The position numbers and the translations under genes are program-made. DNA of 64,000 bases from Bradyrhizobium lablabi (GTDB taxonomy: Bacteria > Pseudomonadota > Alphaproteobacteria > Rhizobiales > Xanthobacteraceae): assembly GCF_018129385.1 (NCBI RefSeq), contig NZ_JAFCLN010000019.1, positions 1 to 64,000 of the forward strand, written 5' to 3'. Position 1 is the first letter of the stretch, and each line of letters begins with the position of its first letter. The notes below the pieces were generated by a model. The model saw nothing but the letters and a program-made list of their open reading frames with translations. It made no database searches and was not told where the DNA came from. Positions 25,392 to 33,116 of this stretch are shown one piece after another.

Positions 25392-27653
25392 ATGATTTCT
25401 GAGCCGTCCGCTTCGCGAAACCGGCTGGTGCTGGCCGTCTACACGCTGGCGATCTTCGTCAGCGCGCTGCTGCTGTTCTCGGTGCAGCCGCTGTTCACCA
25501 AGATGGTGCTGCCGCGGCTCGGCGGCTCGCCGGCGGTGTGGTCGGTGGCGATGGTGTTTTTCCAGTCGCTGCTGCTCGGCGGCTACGCCTATGCGCATTA
25601 TCTGATGAAGCTGCGCAACCGGATCATCCCGGTCGTGGTGCATCTCGTGCTGCTCGCGGTGGCGATGCTGACGCTGCCGCTGTCGATCGCGATCGGCTGG
25701 GGCGAGCCGCCCACTTCAGGCTACGCGTTCTGGCTGCTCGGCCTGTTCGCGGTCTCGATCGGCCTGCCGTTCTTCGCGCTGGCTGCCAACAACCCGCTGC
25801 TGCAGGCCTGGTTCGTCCGCACCGGCCATCCTGACGGCCCCGATCCCTATTTCCTCTACGCCTCCTCGAACATCGGCAGTTTTTTGGCGCTGCTGTCCTA
25901 TCCGTTCCTGCTGGAGCCGATGTTCACGCTGCGCACCCAGAACCTGATCTGGACCGGCGGCTATGGCCTGCTGATCCTCTTGATAGCAGGCTGCGGCACG
26001 CTGCTGCTGCGTTCGCCCGCCAATGCGGCGACGATCAACATGCCGGAAAACGAAGTCGACGCTCCCGCGCCGTCATGGCTGGTTCGCGCGCGCTGGATCT
26101 TCCTGGCCGCCGTGCCGTCAGGCCTCCTGATCGCGGTCACCGCGCATATCTCGACCGACGTCGCCGCTGCGCCGCTGCTCTGGGTACTGCCGCTGTCGCT
26201 GTATCTGCTCACCTGGGTGCTGGTGTTCCAGTCGCGGCCGCTGCTGCCGCATTGGATCATGCTGCTGCTCCAGCCGGTCGCCATCGCCGGCGTGGTGATC
26301 CTGTTGGCCGTGGGCGGTGAGCAGAACCTGCTGTTGACGCTCGGCGGACACCAGCTCTGCTTCTTCGTGATTGCGATGGCCTGCCACGGCGAACTCGCGC
26401 GCACGCGCCCGCCGGCAAGATATCTCACCGGTTTCTATGTCGCGCTGTCGTTCGGCGGCATGGTCGGTGGTCTCTTTGCCGGCCTGATCGCGCCGTACAC
26501 CTTCTCCTGGATCGCGGAATATCCGATCCTGCTGGCGCTCGCCGCCCTATGCCGCCCGCCGGCAAACGAGCGCTTGCCGCGCTGGACCCAATGGTACTGG
26601 CCGCTGCTTGCCGTCATAGCGGTGGCGCTGATCGCGCCGACCTTCACCACCGGGAAAATCTTTACCTGGATCGAAGCCAATCGCGTCTGGACGATCGGCT
26701 CGGTCGGCGTCCTTGCGGCGCTCGTCGCGCTGGCACTCAATGCCAACCGCTGGAAAATCTTTGCCACCGTCGCGGTCGCGCTGGTGCTGCTGCGCGCTTA
26801 TCCCGCGGACGACGGACGCGTCGAAACCGTGCGCAGCTTCTTCGGCGTTCACAAGATCCAGACGACATCGAACGGGCAGTATCACGTGCTGCTGCACGGC
26901 ACGACGATCCACGGCGCCGAGAAATTCCGGAACGACGACGGCACACCGGTCACCGGCCGGCCGGAGCCGATCACCTATTATCACAAGGACGGCGGCATCG
27001 GTCAGGCGATCACGGCGATGCGCGAGCGCAAGGGCGCGCCGTTGCGGGTGGCGGTGATCGGGCTCGGCGCCGGCACGCTTACCTGCGCCTCCGAGCCCGG
27101 CGAAGACTGGAAGTTCTTCGAGATCGACCAGACCATGGTCGATACCGCAAAGGACCCGAAATATTTCACCTACATCCAGAACTGCGAGCCGAACTTGAAG
27201 CCTGTCATCGGCGATGCGCGGCTGACCTTTGCGCGCGAGCCGAGCGGCACCTATGACGTCATCATCGTCGATGCCTATTCGTCCGACGCGATCCCGATCC
27301 ATCTCGCCACCGAAGAGGCGATGGAGATCTACAAGGACAAGCTGGCCCCGCACGGCGCGGTAGTGATGCACGTGTCCAACCGGCACCTGGAACTGGAAAG
27401 CGTCGTCGTCGGCATTGCCGATGCCAATGATATGAAGAGCTGGGTCTATAGCGAGGATACCGGACGCGACAACGAATACATCTTCTCGACCACGGTCGTG
27501 GTCTCCGCGCGCGAGGAGGCCGATGTCGGCAGCCTGGCGTCATCCGATAAATGGGCGCTGACAGAGCCGGAAGACAACCAGCGGGTCTGGACGGACGATT
27601 ACTCCAATATCATCGGTGCGCTCTGGCGCCGGCTGCGCCGGGGCGAGGAGTAG
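25392..27653 (+). CDS. Fused MFS-like transporter/spermidine synthase-like protein
   Basis: The 753-residue protein joins about twelve membrane segments (residues 10-475) to a cytosolic spermidine-synthase-like domain (residues 480-750). The latter has the nucleotide loop RVAVIGLGAGTL, an acidic strand (FFEIDQTMVD) and the active-site-like VDAYSSDAIPIHLATEEA. Fused proteins of this type are common in bacteria, but the substrate and whether polyamines are made are unsettled. RBS-like bases before ATG 25392 are weak. It is convergent with a hydrolase gene across a terminator. Confidence 0.88.
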   Translation: MISEPSASRNRLVLAVYTLAIFVSALLLFSVQPLFTKMVLPRLGGSPAVWSVAMVFFQSLLLGGYAYAHYLMKLRNRIIPVVVHLVLLAVAMLTLPLSIAIGWGEPPTSGYAFWLLGLFAVSIGLPFFALAANNPLLQAWFVRTGHPDGPDPYFLYASSNIGSFLALLSYPFLLEPMFTLRTQNLIWTGGYGLLILLIAGCGTLLLRSPANAATINMPENEVDAPAPSWLVRARWIFLAAVPSGLLIAVTAHISTDVAAAPLLWVLPLSLYLLTWVLVFQSRPLLPHWIMLLLQPVAIAGVVILLAVGGEQNLLLTLGGHQLCFFVIAMACHGELARTRPPARYLTGFYVALSFGGMVGGLFAGLIAPYTFSWIAEYPILLALAALCRPPANERLPRWTQWYWPLLAVIAVALIAPTFTTGKIFTWIEANRVWTIGSVGVLAALVALALNANRWKIFATVAVALVLLRAYPADDGRVETVRSFFGVHKIQTTSNGQYHVLLHGTTIHGAEKFRNDDGTPVTGRPEPITYYHKDGGIGQAITAMRERKGAPLRVAVIGLGAGTLTCASEPGEDWKFFEIDQTMVDTAKDPKYFTYIQNCEPNLKPVIGDARLTFAREPSGTYDVIIVDAYSSDAIPIHLATEEAMEIYKDKLAPHGAVVMHVSNRHLELESVVVGIADANDMKSWVYSEDTGRDNEYIFSTTVVVSAREEADVGSLASSDKWALTEPEDNQRVWTDDYSNIIGALWRRLRRGEE

Positions 27654-27662
27654 GCCTTGACG

Positions 27663-27687
27663 AAAAAGGGGGGCCGAGGCCCCTCTT
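27663..27687 (-). terminator. Intrinsic terminator of the alpha/beta hydrolase gene
   Basis: On the minus strand GAGGGGCC-TC-GGCCCC forms a short GC hairpin followed by CCTTTTTCG. It lies just after the hydrolase stop at 27694 and between two convergent genes. Confidence 0.7.
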
Positions 27688-27693
27688 GCTTCG

Positions 27694-28515
27694 TCACTTC
27701 TTCGCCGGCGGAACGGATGCCGCCAGCAACGGTACCGTCGGCCCGCCGTCATCTTCGTCGAGGAACTGTTCGACCCTCGCCTGGATGGTCGACTTGACGT
27801 GATCGGCCCCGCGATCGCTGAGCTCGTTGTGCTGGAAGTCGGTCTTGACCAGCTTGATGCCGGCCTTCTCGCAGATGTCGTCGTCCGGAATGACGCCCGG
27901 ATCGGGCTTGAAATGCGGATCCTTCGAGCGGAAGGACAGGATCTTGAACTTGCCGTCGGTGACGAACGGCACCCGCAGATTGTCCAGCGTCACGACCTTC
28001 TTCACCAGCTCGGGATGCTGCTTGGCGAAGAACATCGACATGTCGCCGCCGTTGGAATGGCCGATCAGGGTGAGGTGGCGATAGTCGGCATTGGGATAGC
28101 GCTTCTTCATCTCCTCGATCGCGAACTTGATGTTGAACGTGCCGCGCGAGTAGTGCAGGCGCCGGCCGACATATTCCTCGCCCTGTTTGGTCACCATCGG
28201 TCCGTCGGTGTCGAGGTCGTGCTGGATGCTGGCGACGAGATAGCCGCGGCTGGCAAACAGATTGGTGAGGAAGGAATACTCGGTGTGCTTGACGGTGTTG
28301 CCGTGGCTGAGGATCGCCACCGGCAGCTCGATCATTTCGGCCATCGCCTGCATCTCGCGGTCGCGGCGCACGGCGACGTCGAAGGTGACCGGACGTCCAT
28401 CGCGCAGGATGTCGTCCACGGTCAGTGTCGTGTGCTTGATCGCCCATTTGCTCGCAGTGAAATAGGCCAGAAGCGCCAGCGCGCAGAGCGCGAAAACGGC
28501 AAACCCGCGTTTCAT
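27694..28515 (-). CDS. Membrane-anchored alpha/beta hydrolase
   Basis: The 273-residue protein starts MKRGFAVFALCALALLAYFT, an N-terminal anchor or signal segment. It continues with a hydrolase fold: PVAILSHGNTVKHTEYSFL (oxyanion region) and the nucleophile elbow LIGHSNGGDMSMFF. A late QHNELSDRGADHV carries possible acid/His residues. It is probably an esterase or lipase-type enzyme facing the periplasm. The frame extends 51 codons upstream of ATG 28515, but that part lacks a coding look. It is likely monocistronic with its own terminator. Confidence 0.8.
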   Translation of the reverse strand: MKRGFAVFALCALALLAYFTASKWAIKHTTLTVDDILRDGRPVTFDVAVRRDREMQAMAEMIELPVAILSHGNTVKHTEYSFLTNLFASRGYLVASIQHDLDTDGPMVTKQGEEYVGRRLHYSRGTFNIKFAIEEMKKRYPNADYRHLTLIGHSNGGDMSMFFAKQHPELVKKVVTLDNLRVPFVTDGKFKILSFRSKDPHFKPDPGVIPDDDICEKAGIKLVKTDFQHNELSDRGADHVKSTIQARVEQFLDEDDGGPTVPLLAASVPPAKK

Positions 28516-28790
28516 CCCAACCCCCTGAAATACCCCGGAGCGCGATGCAATCTGAAAGGGTTTCGGCTCCGATGCGTCGCGGAGAGGGAAACCCTCGCCG
28601 GACGCATGGCGGAATAATTGGCGGGGTTTTCTTACAGTTGGATGACAGGCGTGACCGGATGCAATCACGTTTGATCACGCCGGCGGGAGGCGGGTCGATA
28701 TGCAATAACAATCAGTTGAAGCAGGCGCGTGGCGCCCATCCGGCCCGCAGCGATGGCTGCGCGCCGGCGCGATAAAGCGGAGCCCGCCGG

Positions 28791-29603
28791 CTAGTCCTGG
28801 GAGCTGAACAGCCCGCGCTGCTGGTAGTACGGCTGCGGCTGCTGCTGGTAGTAGCCGCCCTGCGGCGCCGCCTGATAGGTGCCGCCATTACCGTAGTATT
28901 GTTGCTGCGGGTAGGCCTGCGCGCCGTAGACGCGGCGTGGCGGCGCCGGATAGCGCTGCTCGGTGGAGCTGCCGTCGGCGGGATAGATGTAGCCGTCATC
29001 GGCACGGGCCTGCGGATAGGCGCTCTGTGGATAGGCGCTCTGCGGGTAAGCTCGCTGCCCTTGCGGCGTGATCACGACGGGATCGCCGGCATTGTCATAT
29101 TGCTGCTCGTACTGCGGCTGTGGGGCGCGGCGGGCGACGGCGGTATTGCCGCGCCGCGGATTGCGCGCCAGCGCCACCTGCGAGGAGCCGGTGAGCGTCA
29201 CCGTGGTGTTGAGCACGCCCTGCTGCTGGACCAGCGCGTAGAGCGTTGCCGCGTTGGCGCGCGACAGCCGCACGCAGCCATGCGAGGCCGGGCTGCCGAG
29301 CCGGCTCGCCGAGTCGGTGCCGTGGATCGCATGGCCTATCTTGGTGAAGAAGATGGAATGCGGCATCGGCGCGTCGTCGAATTCCTTGGAGTAGTGGTCC
29401 TCCTCCATGCGGAAGGCGCGGAAACTGCCGTTCGGCGTCTCGTAGGACGGCAGCCCGCTCGAGACCGGCCAGCGATAGCGCTCGACGCCGTCGACCGCGA
29501 CGGTCATCTGCTGGTTGTCCTTGTCGACGGTGATGGCGACTTTGGCCTGGGCGGCCCCGGTGGCGAGCAGCAGGGCGGTGAACGCAACGAAGAAGGAACG
29601 CAT
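28791..29603 (-). CDS. L,D-transpeptidase (YkuD/ErfK family)
   Basis: The enzyme forms 3-3 peptidoglycan crosslinks or attaches proteins to peptidoglycan in the periplasm. A signal peptide (MRSFFVAFTALLLATGAAQA) precedes the YkuD domain with HAIHGTDSASRLGSPASHGC: His94, Ser107-His108-Gly109 and catalytic Cys110, then VRLS. After residue 160 comes a Pro/Gln/Tyr-rich tail with repeated YPQSAYPQ and YYQQQPQPYYQQ elements. The tail may span the periplasm or bind a partner. At 270 residues it is longer than minimal family members because of this tail. Confidence 0.93.
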   Translation of the reverse strand: MRSFFVAFTALLLATGAAQAKVAITVDKDNQQMTVAVDGVERYRWPVSSGLPSYETPNGSFRAFRMEEDHYSKEFDDAPMPHSIFFTKIGHAIHGTDSASRLGSPASHGCVRLSRANAATLYALVQQQGVLNTTVTLTGSSQVALARNPRRGNTAVARRAPQPQYEQQYDNAGDPVVITPQGQRAYPQSAYPQSAYPQARADDGYIYPADGSSTEQRYPAPPRRVYGAQAYPQQQYYGNGGTYQAAPQGGYYQQQPQPYYQQRGLFSSQD

Positions 29604-29787
29604 CTGACCTTGGCCTCCCGGGCCTTATTTGCAGCGCCGCGGCTCCACGTCCCCGGCACTCAATATGCCCGGATTTCGACCTTGGTTCCAGTAGCCTGCT
29701 CAGGGATCGTTAATGAAAGGCGCGGCGCAAGCAAGGCGCTGGCGGGGCGGGCGGCGGTGACTTTTTCGCGAGTAGCTTCATTTTCGC

Positions 29788-29829
29788 CGTCATTCCGGGA
29801 CGTGCGTGAAGCGCGAGCCCGGAATGACG
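29788..29829. repeat. Short palindromic repeat, GTCATTCCGGGACG family
   Basis: CGTCATTCCGGGACGTGCG and CGCGAGCCCGGAATGACG are complementary except for a few bases. It is a compact member of the family at 2735-2814 and lies just after the stop of the ABC permease gene. Confidence 0.75.
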
Positions 29830-29841
29830 CGCCTTCGCGCG

Positions 29842-30599
29842 TCAATTCCGCAGCCGATACCCGGTTTTGAAGATCCACCACACCAGGACCATGCAGATGA
29901 CGAGGAAGCCGACCGTCATCCCGACGCTCAGCGCCACGCTGACATCGGCGATCTCGTAAAAGCTCCAGCGGAAGCCGGAGATCAGATAGACCACGGGATT
30001 GAGCATGCTGATGGCCTGCCATCCCGGGGGCAGCATGCTCACGGAATAGAAGCTGCCGCCCAGGAAGGTCAGCGGCGTCACGATCAGCATGGGGATCATC
30101 TGGAGCTTCTCGAAACCGTCGGCCCAGATGCCGATGATGAAGCCGAACAGGCTGAAGGTGACGGCGGTCAGCACCAGGAAGAGCAACATCCACAGGGGAT
30201 GATGGATGTGCAGTGGCACGAACAGTGCGGCGGTGGCGAGGATGATCAGGCCGAGGATGATCGATTTGGTGGCGGCGGCGCCGACATAGCCGATCACGAT
30301 CTCGAAAAAGGAAATCGGCGCGGACAGGATTTCATAGATCGTGCCGACGAATTTTGGGAAATAGATGCCGAACGAGGCGTTGGCGATGCTCTGGGTCAGC
30401 ACCGACAGCATCACGAGCCCCGGCACGATGAAGGTGCCGTAGCTGACCCCCTCGACCTCGGTGATGCGCGAGCCGATTGCGGCGCCGAACACCACGAAAT
30501 ACAGCGAGGTGGAGACGACTGGCGAGACGATGCTTTGCAGCAGCGTACGCCAGGTGCGCGCCATTTCGAACAGATAGATCGCGCGGATCGCTCGCCAGT

Positions 30600-30603
<4 letters not shown>
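29842..30603 (-). CDS. ABC-2 type transporter permease
   Basis: The 253-residue integral membrane protein has six hydrophobic segments and the ABC-2 pattern of exporters such as NodJ/YadH: an N-terminal MNWRAIRAIYLFEMARTWRT helix and the conserved late motif LTFLGGSFYSVSMLPPGWQ followed by LNPVVYLISGFRW. It pairs with the ATPase encoded immediately upstream, whose stop overlaps its ATG by 4 nt, so the two form one exporter. The cargo is unknown; drugs, lipids or polysaccharide are possible for this group. Confidence 0.92.
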
Positions 30604-31523
<920 letters not shown>

Positions 31524-31659
31524 GGCGGCTTGGAGGTCGAGATCGGGATGGCGGGGGATGGCAGCAGGCGCGTCCGCGTGCCGCAGCGGGGGAGGGATCG
31601 ATTACAAATCAGATAGGAATGCGTGATCCGTTACGCAATCGGCCGGATCGAGGAAAGAT

Positions 31660-31950
31660 TTATTCTGCAGCGTGCGCGCGGGCAGGTAGTTCGATCAAGG
31701 CAACCATGTAGGTTTTGAGATCGTCCGCGACCTCGGGATCGGCCTTGAGTTCGGTCAGGGTTCGGGGGCGCGGGAGCCGCTCGCCGTCGCTCTTGAGGCC
31801 TTCAACATGGAGCTCCAGGGCTTCGGCCGCGTTACGCAACGCTTCGTCGATATCGTCGCCGGCGGAGATGCAGCCTGGCAGGTCGGGGAACCACACGCCA
31901 ACGGCGTAGTCCGGTCCCGCGTCCTCGATAATGGCGACGTAGTGGGCCAT
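31660..31950 (-). CDS. HicB-like protein without a HicA partner
   Basis: The 96-residue product starts MAHYVAIIEDAGPDYAVGVW and keeps the HicB pattern: a GVWFPDLPGCISAGDDIDEA core (partially degraded RNase H-like fold) with EALELHVEGL after it. HicB proteins neutralise the small mRNA interferase HicA. No HicA-sized frame with its conserved GSH motif is visible on either side: 22 bp lie upstream and 136 bp downstream. It may be a solitary regulator or a remnant. The C-terminus lacks an obvious DNA-binding ribbon-helix-helix. Confidence 0.8.
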   Translation of the reverse strand: MAHYVAIIEDAGPDYAVGVWFPDLPGCISAGDDIDEALRNAAEALELHVEGLKSDGERLPRPRTLTELKADPEVADDLKTYMVALIELPARAHAAE

Positions 31951-31972
31951 GTCCGAGCCTCGAACCGTTTGA

Positions 31973-32641
31973 CTACTTTTTCTTCTTCGCCGATTTCGCC
32001 GCAGCCGGGGCCGCCGGCTTGGCCGGTTCCGGCTCCGGCATTTTCATCAGGGTGACGACCTGGATCTGGTTGTTCACGGGCGCGGTGGGGCGCGCTTGGT
32101 CGATGAACTGCTCCTCGCCGAGGCCCACCGATTGCACGCGTTTGGTGGCGATCTTGAAGGTGTTGACCAGCATGTCGCGGATCGCGTCGGCGCGGCGTTG
32201 GCTGAGGATGACGTTGTTCTCGCGCCTTCCGTTCGACTCGGTATGGCCGACGATCAAAACGCCATAGGGCAGCATGCTGGAATGCACCAGCGCGTCGGCG
32301 AGGCGGCCGAGCGTCTGATAGGAGGCCGGCTGCACGATCGGCGTATCCACGTCGAACTGGAATTCGAGATTGACCGTCGGCAGCTTGGTCAGGTCGGGCG
32401 CGATCAGCGGACGTTTGTTCGGCGGCGGATCGGTTTTCGAGCGCACCTTCGACCGCTCCAGCACCTGCTGGCGCAGCGCCGGGACGTCGATATCAGGCGC
32501 GCTCTCGAACTTGTTGAGCTTTTCGATGATCTCGTCCCGCGTGACGGCGCTCTGCGACCGCGCGGGAAGCGCATCGGCCAGCAGCAGCGCGCCGGCCACC
32601 ATGCCGATCCCGCAAAAATTTCGCGTCGCGGGCAGCATCAT
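31973..32641 (-). CDS. OmpA-like domain protein, periplasmic
   Basis: The 222-residue protein has a signal peptide (MVAGALLLADALPARSQS) and an OmpA-C-like domain: LEFQFDVDTPIVQPASYQTL, then VLIVGHTESNGRRENNVILS and SQRRADAIRDMLV. These residues resemble the peptidoglycan (diaminopimelate) binding motif. The tail is Ala/Pro/Lys-rich (KSAKKKK). It starts within the stop codon of the Cys-rich gene upstream (ATGA overlap), so the two are coupled and probably act together in the envelope. Confidence 0.82.
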   Translation of the reverse strand: MMLPATRNFCGIGMVAGALLLADALPARSQSAVTRDEIIEKLNKFESAPDIDVPALRQQVLERSKVRSKTDPPPNKRPLIAPDLTKLPTVNLEFQFDVDTPIVQPASYQTLGRLADALVHSSMLPYGVLIVGHTESNGRRENNVILSQRRADAIRDMLVNTFKIATKRVQSVGLGEEQFIDQARPTAPVNNQIQVVTLMKMPEPEPAKPAAPAAAKSAKKKK

Positions 32642-33051
32642 TTGTACCCCGCGTCGACCATGGCCTGGGTGCAGTTGCGGCTGACGCCCTGCGCCGTGAT
32701 CAGGCAGGGGACAGATCGGCTGGTTTCCTTGGTCGAGCCGCCGCAGATCTTGACGATTTCGCGGGTGCAGGCGTTGGCCACCGTGACGCGCGCGGCGATG
32801 CGCTTCTGGATCGCTTCAAAGCTTGCGAGGTAGTTCGCCTTGCATTGCGGCGACGCCACGTCCTGGTTGCGGGAGAGGCATTCCTTCATGCGGTCGGTAT
32901 ACAGATTGACGCCGCGGCAATTGGCGGTGATCTCCGCCGCGCAATTCTTCGCCAGCATCGCTGCGGCATCGCCAAAGCTCATCGTCTCCGCCGCCGCCAA
33001 AGACGGCACGGCCAGCAATGCGGCAAACAGAACAATCCCTCCCCGGAACAT
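32638..33051 (-). CDS. Secreted Cys-rich repeat protein
   Basis: The 137-residue product has a signal peptide (LLAVPSLAAAE) and two Cys repeats. The first is C-x6-C-x11-RMKECL-x10-C (CAAEITANC ... RMKECL ... CKANY); the second starts CTREIVKIC and runs to SVPCLI and NCTQ. The pattern is like the Cys-rich GLG1/FGFR-type repeat found in small bacterial periplasmic proteins, whose role is unknown. Even Cys numbers suggest disulfides. It is co-transcribed with the OmpA-like gene. Confidence 0.75.
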   Translation of the reverse strand: MFRGGIVLFAALLAVPSLAAAETMSFGDAAAMLAKNCAAEITANCRGVNLYTDRMKECLSRNQDVASPQCKANYLASFEAIQKRIAARVTVANACTREIVKICGGSTKETSRSVPCLITAQGVSRNCTQAMVDAGYK

Positions 33052-33116
33052 GGGGACATCTCAACCGGGGATTTGGGCGATGGTCAAGGGCCGGAAGGAC
33101 ACAGGGAGGCCCTGTG

